This document shows, piece after piece, positions 8,014 through 14,227 of a stretch of DNA of 49,012 bases. The translations under genes and the position numbers were made by a program. The notes beneath the pieces were generated by a model. It ran no database searches. It saw only the letters and a program-made list of their open reading frames with translations, and was not told the DNA's origin. The stretch is from Deltaproteobacteria bacterium (GTDB lineage Bacteria > Bdellovibrionota_B > Oligoflexia > Oligoflexales > CAIYRB01). The stretch's first letter is position 1. Each line of letters starts with the position of its first letter. The DNA is taken from the NCBI GenBank assembly GCA_016874735.1, contig VGTI01000031.1, forward strand, positions 1 through 49,012, written 5' to 3'.

Positions 8014-8451
8014 GTGGAAAAAATGTTTAAGTTTACAGAACTGCGCTCCACAAAACTAATAAAAGCGAAACTGCTCAGCCCACGTAAGCTATATAGATGG
8101 GTAGCGAGGATATTTAGCTGCTATCTCACCTACGAGTGGTTTCTGTTCACCACACAGTCTGATGTTGCTCATATCAGATTTACGTTTAGGATCATGACCG
8201 AGCAAATTCCAAAGGTCTTTGTACTTTTTGTCATAGGGCTATGGCTTTCGTCTACAGCATGGGGCTGGAGACACAAAAAAACGGTGTACCTACTCTTATT
8301 ACCGTCACTCCTTATGTCTCCACAAATCGCGGGTTTTCCGTTCACCATCATGGGATGGCTATCATTTGCGGTAGCCCTCTGGGCTTATATTACAGTTTAC
8401 AATGCTGAAAGGACAAACCATGTATTGGTGGCCACCCAATCTAATGGCTGA
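8014..8451 (+). CDS. Small inner-membrane protein, unknown
   Basis: This encodes a 145-residue protein starting with GTG at 8014 (ATG at 8023 is an alternative). After a basic N-terminal segment it has about three or four hydrophobic helices, including VFVLFVIGLWLSSTAWGW, VYLLLLPSLLMS and MGWLSFAVALWAYITVY. No family was recognised. It starts 24 bases after the AbiEii gene and overlaps the next, broken gene by 32 bases, so it may be co-transcribed with either. A membrane protein beside a DUF6973-like gene might be a partner or protector, but nothing in the sequence proves this. Confidence 0.6.
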   Translation: MEKMFKFTELRSTKLIKAKLLSPRKLYRWVARIFSCYLTYEWFLFTTQSDVAHIRFTFRIMTEQIPKVFVLFVIGLWLSSTAWGWRHKKTVYLLLLPSLLMSPQIAGFPFTIMGWLSFAVALWAYITVYNAERTNHVLVATQSNG

Positions 8452-9055
8452 GGCAACAAAAGAGGCATACATATATTTCGATACGAAGATTCGCCCCCTA
8501 CCTAAAGACGAAAATGGTCAAATAGATGCTACAGTAGCAGGGTTCGTTGATAATGACGTTGACGCGTTTCGCCATGCATACGTGAGTGGAGTTTTCACCC
8601 AAGAATATAACGAACAAACGGCAAATATTTTAGGCTGGCTCAATGAAGGGACATCGATACTTTCACCGTTCGGAAGTACCAATATGGACCTATGAAATAA
8701 CAGCATCGGCCGTAAACTGGGCTCAAAGGCAAAAACAAGGGAACAGCTCGCAGACTCAGTAAGGCAAGCCCTAAAATCCGGGGAATTGATCATAAGGTTA
8801 GACGACTCAAGAAAGTTTACTGAAAGTGTGCCCAAAAAACCCTCTGGCGATCATTCGGTGATTGTCCTTAAAAAGGACAACAAGGGAGTTAATGAGCATT
8901 TTTACGATTTTGATTCATCAAAGGTCCTATCAAGAGCCGAATTTATCGCAGAAATTCAGGCTGACCACTATCCAGGCTACGGGATTAGAGGCATAAGAGG
9001 CGTTGATTATCCTTTTTCAAAGAGGGATGGCGATCCACTCAACAACCTGGGCTAA
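8420..9055 (+). pseudogene. DUF6973-like protein broken by in-frame TGA
   Basis: The reading frame runs from ATG 8420 (AAAGGA at 8408-8413) to TAA at 9055 but has a TGA at 8693-8695. Translation on both sides fits one protein of about 211 residues: DNDVDAFRHAYVSGVF, then STNMDL-stop-NNSIGRKLG, then a C-terminal half with HSVIVLKKDNKGVNEHFYDF. In DUF6973-type proteins the region reads MDLxNN with an aromatic residue at x, so TGG to TGA is the likely change. The family name is from memory and should be confirmed. No alternative start lies close behind the stop. The gene probably encodes only a truncated 91-residue product. Confidence 0.7.
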
Positions 9056-9104
9056 ACTTAATCGGCATACGTGGCAGCGGGGTCAGCACCCCCATCCGCG
9101 CCCC

Positions 9105-9122
9105 AATTGCGCCGCAATTTTT
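9105..9122 (+). terminator. Short hairpin with T-run after E1 cargo
   Basis: AATTGC and GCAATT flank a 3-base loop, followed by further T residues to 9122. It lies 50 bases after the broken DUF6973-like gene and would end the E1 operon. The stem is short, so strength is uncertain. Confidence 0.5.
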
Positions 9123-9185
9123 GTGCTACCAGATACCACTCCCTACCAAACGCAAAAAACTTTTCGGCAAAATTTTTGTCTCAAC

Positions 9186-9267
9186 TACCCGTAAATACTA
9201 GCCCATACTTCTCTGTACCAAAAATCATTCACCTGCGGTCCACCGGGCGGCATGGGCGGGATGATGT
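9186..9267 (+). repeat. GroEL-tail repeat R2 (junction E1/E2)
   Basis: This is an 82-base copy. The left part starts TACCCGTAAATACTAGCC and runs to GTACCAAA at 9222. The right part (9245-9267) includes GGCGGCATGGGCGGGATG and, in frame, encodes GPPGGMGGMM followed by TAA. The left part differs from R1 at only three positions over 37 bases. GCCCAT in the left part is complementary to ATGGGC in the right part. It is interpreted as an attachment-site hybrid at the groEL 3' end. Confidence 0.75.
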
Positions 9268-9272
9268 AAGAT

Positions 9273-9286
9273 CCTGTAGTTACAGG
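9273..9286 (+). terminator. Hairpin just after GroEL tail in R2
   Basis: CCTGTA and TACAGG form a perfect stem four bases after the TAA. It takes the place of the CCCTGA/TCAGGG hairpin after R1, with changes on both arms that keep pairing. Confidence 0.5.
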
Positions 9287-9311
9287 GCTTTATAGCTCAC
9301 CTAAGCTAAAC

Positions 9312-9350
9312 AATTGGGCTCCTACCGCAAGGTAGGGGCCCAATTTGTTT
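9312..9350 (+). terminator. Rho-independent terminator of element E2 left end
   Basis: A 15-base stem (9312-9326 with 9331-9345, one G-U pair), a GCAA tetraloop and a T-rich tail make a strong intrinsic terminator. It matches in position, and partly in sequence (CTCCTACC with GGTAGG), the terminator after R1. Confidence 0.88.
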
Positions 9351-9381
9351 GATCTAAGACACCAAAAACCGCCAGTGACCT

Positions 9382-9415
9382 AAATGCCGTGCATTTGGTC
9401 TAACTTATTAGACCA
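9382..9415. promoter_or_regulatory. Inverted-repeat operator candidates
   Basis: Two inverted repeats stand ahead of the HTH gene at 9469: AAATGC-CGT-GCATTT (9382-9396) and TGGTCTAA-CTTA-TTAGACCA (9396-9415). Both are perfect. The adjacent HTH protein is the natural candidate to bind them and repress its own operon. No clear promoter hexamers were fixed. Confidence 0.5.
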
Positions 9416-9468
9416 TTATGGTATTGAGTTTTTACTCAAAAAGACCGATAAACGACATAGGAGGGGGC

Positions 9469-10029
9469 ATGAAGTTACTAAGCAAGATTCGCAACTCAAA
9501 AAATCTAGGTGAGCGCGATGCCGCGCGATCTGCCGGTATTGCGCGTGCAACTTTGCGATCACTTGAAGCTGAACCGCGAAGTAGCAGGCCTGATATCTTG
9601 GATCAGGTGCTTCACCTATACTCACGTCAGGCAATCTTAGCCTTAGTCCCGATCGAACCAGCTGCCAGCGAACAATCGATCGTAGCTATCTCAATTGCCG
9701 TCGTTAATCAGGGCTTTGAATCCTGGAAGATTTATTTGATGGACTTCGTCGATGAGTTCAGGCGTTCACTCGATGCGAGACTTGTCCTACTGCCTCCAGT
9801 CAAAGCATTAGACCCCAGACTCAGAGCGCTCATGGCCTCAACTACCGCTGCACTTTGCGCCGAATCAGGGATTGATGTCCCCGAGTGGGCAAGACCAAGC
9901 TATTTCTTGGATGAACCGTGGTTTTTGTCCGGCATGGAGTCGCTAAAGGCCATGGCTATAATTGAATCGCCTGTTGAATTCCGACGCAACAATATCTTCG
10001 TTCATGACAACTTTCTCCAGAGGGCCTAA
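9469..10029 (+). CDS. HTH protein, probable antitoxin/regulator of NTase pair
   Basis: This encodes a 186-residue protein. Residues about 5-45 (RDAARSAGIARATLRSLEAE) look like a helix-turn-helix. The rest (including WKIYLMDFVDEFRRSLDARL and PEWARPSYFLDEPWFLSGME) is a conserved-looking domain that I cannot name. ATG 9469 has AGGAGG just upstream and is preferred over 9418. The stop codon overlaps the start of the next gene (TAATG), so the two form an operon. An HTH protein ahead of a small nucleotidyltransferase is a frequent toxin-antitoxin layout, with the HTH member as antitoxin and autorepressor; that role is inferred from context. Confidence 0.7.
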   Translation: MKLLSKIRNSKNLGERDAARSAGIARATLRSLEAEPRSSRPDILDQVLHLYSRQAILALVPIEPAASEQSIVAISIAVVNQGFESWKIYLMDFVDEFRRSLDARLVLLPPVKALDPRLRALMASTTAALCAESGIDVPEWARPSYFLDEPWFLSGMESLKAMAIIESPVEFRRNNIFVHDNFLQRA

Positions 10030-10538
10030 TGCTCACAGCCGAGCAAATAAAATCATCTTTCAACGCGCTCAATGAAGAATTGCGCCGTCAGGGCCACAAG
10101 GGCGAAATCGGCATCGTTGGGGGCTCCGTCATGTGCCTGATTTATAATGCTAGGGCTGCCACTCGTGATGTAGATGCTATTTTTGAGCCAAGTCACATCA
10201 TTAGACAAGCCGCAGCCAAAATTGCTGGTGACTTGGGCTTGCCTACGGATTGGCTCAATGACGGCGCGAAGGCCTACCTCGTTAAGGACTTTGCGCGGCA
10301 GGACTACCTACAATTGTCTAATTTACTAGTTTGGGCACCGGAACCAAAGTACATGCTCGCCATGAAATGTATCAGCGCGAGGTGGGATTCCTCCGATAGT
10401 GATGACGTAATTTTTTTGACCAACTACCTGGGGATCAGGACATCCCAAGTCATATTTGACATCATTCAATCTTACTACCCAAACTCAATGATCCCACCGA
10501 AAACAAAGTTTTTTATCGAAGAGTTACTGCAGGAGTGA
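10029..10538 (+). CDS. DUF6036-type nucleotidyltransferase, probable toxin
   Basis: This encodes a 169-residue protein with a minimal nucleotidyltransferase fold. The signature is IVGGSVMCL (about 29-37) followed by ATRDVDAIF with the paired aspartates (about 47 and 49); SNLLVWAPEPKYMLAMK continues the family pattern. Proteins of this type (DUF6036) are predicted toxins in two-gene modules with a DNA-binding partner, which here overlaps by one base upstream. It is intact despite the transposon remnant that begins at its 3' end. Substrate unknown. Confidence 0.75.
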   Translation: MLTAEQIKSSFNALNEELRRQGHKGEIGIVGGSVMCLIYNARAATRDVDAIFEPSHIIRQAAAKIAGDLGLPTDWLNDGAKAYLVKDFARQDYLQLSNLLVWAPEPKYMLAMKCISARWDSSDSDDVIFLTNYLGIRTSQVIFDIIQSYYPNSMIPPKTKFFIEELLQE

Positions 10539-11520
10539 CAACTCATCGATGCATTGATTAGTCTCCTACTAATCTGTGCCGCATGGGACCGATCACGTTG
10601 CTCGTCACTATACATCTCCGCTTTCACCCCAGTCAGCAGCTCATAGGGAGTTAAGCCTTTAAGTGCCATCCGGGGGATGACCTCGTTTTGCTGCTTAATG
10701 TAGAAGCTTACAGCACGCCGCAACTCGTCCACGTTCCGAATGATTTTGTGATTTAAACAATTGCTCTTTAGCGACTTAAAAAAGACCTAAATCATCGTAT
10801 TTGCGTGACGAATCTCGCGCCGGGCTATGCGCCTAAGCACCCGAGGCTTTGAGGCAGCATCTGTTGGAATAGCGTGAGCGCCGGTGTTCTCCGCCCTAAC
10901 GGTTGGGGACATATGCCAGCTGAGCACCGCACGATAGCGATTATCAGGTACCACCTGCAGACATTGGACACTACCGTCAGCTAGGCGCACTTTGGTAACG
11001 TCAAGATGCCAATACTCATGAGGGTGTTTAGCGTGGAGGCCGCGATATTTTTTGGTGTGGCGCCGTGCCTTGAGACGCGGACGTATCCATTTATTTTTAG
11101 AAACGTATTTGTACCACGTTTGGATGCTGCAGCTCAGAGTGCCGCGGCGTCTCGCAAGTAGCGCTACAGAACAAATAGGCATATGGGAGAATTTAGGGCT
11201 TTGCACCATCTCCCTCATAAGCCGTACTTCATCCGCACTGAGTTGCCTAGGATGACGTCGCAAACACGAACCGCTTGGGGACACCGGACAACGCTGCGCC
11301 ACCTTAGCGATTCTTTTAAGCAGAGTCTTAGGCACCGCTCCAGACTCGAGCAGTTAGCCATCGGCTGAAAGCCACTAAAACTCGCTTCGCTATGCCAAGT
11401 GAGCAAGTGTAGTCTGAGCTTGTCATGAGGATTCGGCGCATACCGTTGGCTCCCGAAATTCCCCTAAGGCGAAGCCCTAATTCCAGATGTTTTTCGGCAC
11501 GTGGGGGACTAAACTTGAAC
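10530..11520 (-). pseudogene. Decayed DDE (rve-type) transposase gene
   Basis: The minus strand shows pieces of one integrase-core transposase. An N-terminal piece in a different frame lies near 11215-11490. A core piece (10787 to about 11335) carries HEYWHLDVTKVRLADGSVQC with the first Asp and VVPDNRYRAVLSW with the second. The C-terminal part (10535-10790) reads KSLKSNCLNH, RRAVSFYIKQQNEVIP and GLTPYELLTG and ends with a Cys-pair tail SCHSC. A frameshift splits the N-terminus, a TAG interrupts the frame at about 10790, and the stretch between the second Asp and HANTMI is shortened. The gene cannot make an active transposase. It entered between the nucleotidyltransferase and Fic modules. Confidence 0.8.
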
Positions 11521-11522
11521 AC

Positions 11523-11859
11523 AATTTTCTACCCCATCCTGATAAATTACCAATATTTACAATTATTTAGATAAAAATGCTCGGCACAGCTCGCATCCCG
11601 AAGTAGGAGGACCAATGCTAGGCTGTTTTGCCGAAGAATTTGGCGTAGGATTACGATATTTCTGCTTTACTCTTGGCGCGATTGCTGGAATTTGACCGAG
11701 GCACGCATAGCCCCAGTATGAGGCGAATTGGGTAGCAGTCCCATTAAATGGGTACTGTACAGCGTTCCACACCCCATTCAACTTGACTGCCAAGAGTGGG
11801 TACAATACCCTATTAATAGGTACTGAATATATCTTTGGTACCTATTAACGAGGTGTTCA
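11523..11859. promoter_or_regulatory. Fic promoter region with repeated GGTAC operator elements
   Basis: No gene is seen in this stretch. Its right half carries GGGTA-CAA-TACCC (11798-11810), the perfect palindrome CCTATTAATAGG (11809-11820), and a further half-site GGTACCTATTAAC (11837-11849) next to the Fic ribosome site. A possible promoter is TTGACT (11783-11788), 17 bases, TACCCT (11806-11811), so the palindromes would overlap the -10 region. Autoregulation by the Fic protein or another regulator is likely. Confidence 0.5.
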
Positions 11860-12918
11860 GTGAAGTCTTTCGAGGACGATTTTCTACAGAGACACCCCAT
11901 CAACCAGACGCTCATTAAGACCATTCGGCTGCTCGGAGAGTTTCGTGGCAAAGAGGACCTTTTCCGTGTCCAATCACCGCAGACCCTCGAAACCCTGAGA
12001 CAAAATGCAGTGATCCAAAGTACCGAGTCTTCCAACCGAATTGAGGGGGTCGTTCTTCAAGACTATCGGCAGCTGAAAGCGCTGGTTGAAAGCAAGATTC
12101 AACCGATCACACGGCCGCAGCAGGAGATTGCTGGCTACAGGGACGTGCTGCAAACGATTCACGATTCACACGCCGATATTCCCCATACAGCTCGAATCGT
12201 GCTGCAACTCCACCGCGATCTGTTCAAATACACAGCTGCCCCAGGCGGAACCTGGAAAAACACCGACAACGCCATCACTGAAACTGCTGCCGACGGCACA
12301 AGGACGGTGCGTTTTCAGCCTGTGTCAGCCTGGCAGACGCCAAGCGCCATGGAAGCGCTGCACGAGCAATTTCGTCGCGCTTTGGAACCACCGAACTCGG
12401 TCGAGCCCCTTATCGCGCTCGGCGCCTATATCCTCGACTTTCTCTGCATTCATCCCTTCCTGGACGGAAATGGGAGGATTGCGCGCCTCTTGACATTGCT
12501 GATGCTCTATCAAGCCGGTTTCAATGTCGGACGATACAGCAGCCTCGAGAAAGTCGTCGAAGATACCAAGGATGGATATTACGACGCATTATACAAGTCG
12601 TCACAGGGCTGGCACGACGGGAAGCACGACCTGACGCCGTGGCTCGAATATTTTCTTGGCGTCATGCTGCTCACAGCTTACCGAGAATTTGAGAACCGCG
12701 TCGGATCGGTTGAAACCGCCAAGGGTGCTAAGGCAGCAATCGTCATAGCCGCCATTGAGAGACTTCCAGTGAGGTTTACAATCGGTGATGTTGCGAAGAA
12801 ATGCCCCACCGTCGGCATCGACCACGTTAGGAAGATCCTGCGCGCCGAACGCGATGCAGGCAGACTCGTAGCAGAAGGACGCGGACCTAACGCGGGATGG
12901 GTTAAAAAGAGCGAGTAG
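11860..12918 (+). CDS. Fic family protein (predicted AMP-transferase)
   Basis: This encodes a 352-residue Fic/DOC protein. The catalytic motif HPFLDGNGRIAR is complete at 198-209. An N-terminal inhibitory helix with the (S/T)xxxE(G/N) pattern is present as SSNRIEG at 57-63, so this is a class II self-inhibited enzyme. The C-terminal 70 residues (RFTIGDVAKKC to the end) look like a winged helix. Fic proteins transfer AMP or related groups from nucleotides to protein targets. The start is GTG 11860, with GAGG at 11850-11853. Class II Fic proteins with a C-terminal DNA-binding domain need no separate antitoxin, which fits its single-gene layout. Confidence 0.92.
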   Translation: MKSFEDDFLQRHPINQTLIKTIRLLGEFRGKEDLFRVQSPQTLETLRQNAVIQSTESSNRIEGVVLQDYRQLKALVESKIQPITRPQQEIAGYRDVLQTIHDSHADIPHTARIVLQLHRDLFKYTAAPGGTWKNTDNAITETAADGTRTVRFQPVSAWQTPSAMEALHEQFRRALEPPNSVEPLIALGAYILDFLCIHPFLDGNGRIARLLTLLMLYQAGFNVGRYSSLEKVVEDTKDGYYDALYKSSQGWHDGKHDLTPWLEYFLGVMLLTAYREFENRVGSVETAKGAKAAIVIAAIERLPVRFTIGDVAKKCPTVGIDHVRKILRAERDAGRLVAEGRGPNAGWVKKSE

Positions 12919-13085
12919 AACATTTGCAGGTCTATCAACTAGCCAAAACATAAATGGGCGCCTCGCCACTGCAGAGCATTAATCAAGCGGACCACTTCGA
13001 CACGACTGCGACACGATTTTTATGCCTCTCGCTACCAATCAGCACCAAGAAATGGGAGGACTTACCCGTAAAGTTAAGTCCTAAG

Positions 13086-13167
13086 TACCCTTAAATACGA
13101 ACCAATACTAATTGGCACCAACTCTGGCGTGGACCATTTGCAACTGGCGGCATGGGCGGGATGATGT
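13086..13167 (+). repeat. GroEL-tail repeat R3 (junction E2/E3)
   Basis: This 82-base copy has exactly the length of R2. The left part (TACCCTTAAATACGAACC) is more diverged than in R1 and R2. The right part keeps GGCGGCATGGGCGGGATG unchanged and encodes TGGMGGMM followed by TAG. Unlike R1 and R2 it is not followed by a hairpin and terminator; the promoter of the next gene pair follows at once. Confidence 0.72.
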
Positions 13168-13189
13168 AGAGCAGCAACACCACTCTAAC

Positions 13190-13218
13190 TTGATCCAAGT
13201 GACGCGCAATGTTATAAC
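13190..13218 (+). promoter_or_regulatory. Sigma70-type promoter of mazEF pair
   Basis: TTGATC (13190-13195), a 17-base spacer and TATAAC (13213-13218) form a good housekeeping promoter. GTTAT and ATAAC (13211-13228) make an inverted repeat over the -10 region, and GTGAT recurs at 13231 and 13252; either could be the antitoxin operator. Confidence 0.65.
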
Positions 13219-13269
13219 TTGTAATAACCGTGATACATGAGATCACCAACGTGATGGAATTCTACAATC

Positions 13270-13515
13270 ATGAGTGAAACAACGAAGTTAAGAAAAGTCG
13301 GCAACTCAGCGGGCGTCAGTCTACCCAAACAGGTGATCGAAGCGCTTCAGCTGCATCTGGGCGAAGAGTTGCAGCTTACCATTCGAGGGGACTGCCTGAT
13401 CATTCGCAAAGTTCAAACTCTGAAAGATCTACTGGCATCCGTACCAGAGAATGAGACGAGCGAAGAATGGAAGACAGGACATGCGACGGGCCAAGAGGTG
13501 ATCGACGATGAGTAA
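13270..13515 (+). CDS. AbrB/MazE-family antitoxin
   Basis: This encodes an 81-residue antitoxin. The N-terminal half (KLRKVGNSAGVSLPKQVIEA) is the swapped-hairpin AbrB/MazE DNA-binding domain; the acidic C-terminal tail (ENETSEEWKTGHATGQEVID) would wrap around the toxin. Such antitoxins block the MazF active site and repress the operon. The gene overlaps the toxin gene by 8 bases. It is intact and is the only cargo pair of the smallest element in the array. Confidence 0.9.
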   Translation: MSETTKLRKVGNSAGVSLPKQVIEALQLHLGEELQLTIRGDCLIIRKVQTLKDLLASVPENETSEEWKTGHATGQEVIDDE

Positions 13516-13855
13516 AAAGAAACCTGTTTACCATCCAGAACGAGGTGATATCTGCTATCTGGATATGGATCCCATCCTAGGTGTTGAGCAAGATAAAAGA
13601 CGACCAGTTCTTGTGTTGTCTGACGGTGAATTCAATCGCAAACTTGGACTTGCCTTTTTCTGTCCCATTACATCGACGCCACCCCGACACGGATTTCATA
13701 TTAAGCTCACCAATCACATGATGACTAAAGGTGTTGTCATTATCGAGCAGCTTAAAAGTCTGGACTATGTTGTGCGCCATGCATCTTTTGTTGAGCGAGC
13801 TTCTGATGAGGTTACTGTCGCAGCAAGCGCAATTCTCCTACAAATAATAAAATAA
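13508..13855 (+). CDS. MazF/PemK-family endoribonuclease toxin
   Basis: This encodes a 115-residue toxin of the MazF/PemK/ChpB family, which cuts mRNA at short sequence motifs. Hallmarks are RGDICYLDMDPILGVEQ, the basic KRRPVLVLS strand with the conserved Arg, the FCPITSTP strand with the conserved Ser/Thr, and GVVIIEQLKSLD in the later sheet. Length and motif order match the family. The antitoxin gene overlaps it upstream. Confidence 0.92.
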   Translation: MSKKKPVYHPERGDICYLDMDPILGVEQDKRRPVLVLSDGEFNRKLGLAFFCPITSTPPRHGFHIKLTNHMMTKGVVIIEQLKSLDYVVRHASFVERASDEVTVAASAILLQIIK

Positions 13856-14227
13856 ACTCATATGTGTTGACATGAGACCTACAGGTTTCACCGGGAACGC
13901 CCAAAAACAAATGCAGATTTTAGAGGATTCGCTCGAAGGACTTCGAGTTAGTAGGCTAAAAAGGCGGAATAGGCGGGATGATTTGGGTTAGAAAATTTGC
14001 CCACTTATGCAAGGCGAGCGATCCATGATGGGTTACATTGTAAGATAAATAAAGATTCTTTTAGCTTTAGAATCTGGGTGTTCGTACCGATACATAGAAA
14101 TATGTATCTCGCAGTTCGTATATAGATTCGGGGTCTGGGAAACAGCCAAGTGGAAGGCCGCGATCCAGATCAACTGGTTAGTCGGTACGGGGTCTTCAAC
14201 TAGAGAATCACCTAGAGGATCTTAGTC
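13856..14227. other. Intergenic region with decayed R4 and hairpins
   Basis: No gene is seen in this 370-base stretch. It contains a perfect hairpin CTCGAAG-GA-CTTCGAG (13932-13947), the decayed R4 tail (13963-13983) and the inverted repeat AGATTCT/AGAATCT (14053-14075). It is the border between accessory DNA on the left and what looks like ordinary chromosome on the right. Confidence 0.5.
13963..13983 (+). repeat. Decayed GroEL-tail repeat R4
   Basis: GGCGGAATAGGCGGGATGAT matches the right half of R1-R3 except for three changes. In frame it would encode GGIGGMI and the stop codon is lost. The left half of the repeat is not recognisable. It is the most diverged copy and the farthest from the recombinase, as expected for the oldest junction. 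Confidence 0.5.

Larger units (their letters stand above)
6062..9267. mobile_element. Element E1 between repeats R1 and R2
   Basis: This 3.2 kb unit starts after R1 with a groEL-tail hairpin and terminator and ends with R2. Its cargo is a second AbiEi/AbiEii pair, a small membrane protein gene and a DUF6973-like gene broken by an in-frame stop. It has no recombinase of its own, so if mobile it would depend on one supplied in trans. The boundaries are inferred from the repeats only. Confidence 0.5.
9268..13167. mobile_element. Element E2 between repeats R2 and R3
   Basis: This 3.9 kb unit opens with the R2 hairpin and terminator and closes with R3. Its cargo is an HTH/nucleotidyltransferase pair, a decayed transposase gene and a Fic-family gene. 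The transposase lies between the two modules, so an insertion sequence probably entered the element later and then decayed. No recombinase is present. The boundaries are inferred from the repeats. Confidence 0.5.
12919..13269. other. Intergenic region holding R3 and the mazEF promoter
   Basis: No gene is seen. An extra TACCCGTAAA (13063-13072) stands 23 bases before the TACCCTTAAA that opens R3, so the recombinase-side half-site is duplicated here. R3 itself is at 13086-13167, and the toxin-antitoxin promoter follows at 13190-13218. Confidence 0.55.
13168..13983. mobile_element. Minimal element E3 between R3 and decayed R4
   Basis: This 0.8 kb unit contains only a promoter and a MazE/MazF-type pair, about the size of an integron cassette. 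Its left end is R3. Its right end is a decayed GroEL-tail copy (R4). It has no recombinase and no terminator at the left end. The boundary on the right is uncertain because R4 lacks the left half of the repeat. Confidence 0.42.

Noticed and set aside
11563-11805. Minus-strand 80-codon frame upstream of fic
   Set aside because: Composition looks random and it covers the operator region of the Fic gene.
5979-13167. Repeats as integron attC sites
   Set aside because: They lack the attC RYYYAAC/GTTRRRY boxes and large imperfect palindrome, the recombinase is not recognisably IntI, and the right half encodes the GroEL tail.
5979-13983. Repeats as remnants of duplicated groEL genes
   Set aside because: Only the last few GroEL codons are present, and the bases before them do not encode GroEL; instead they carry a second conserved block at fixed distance.
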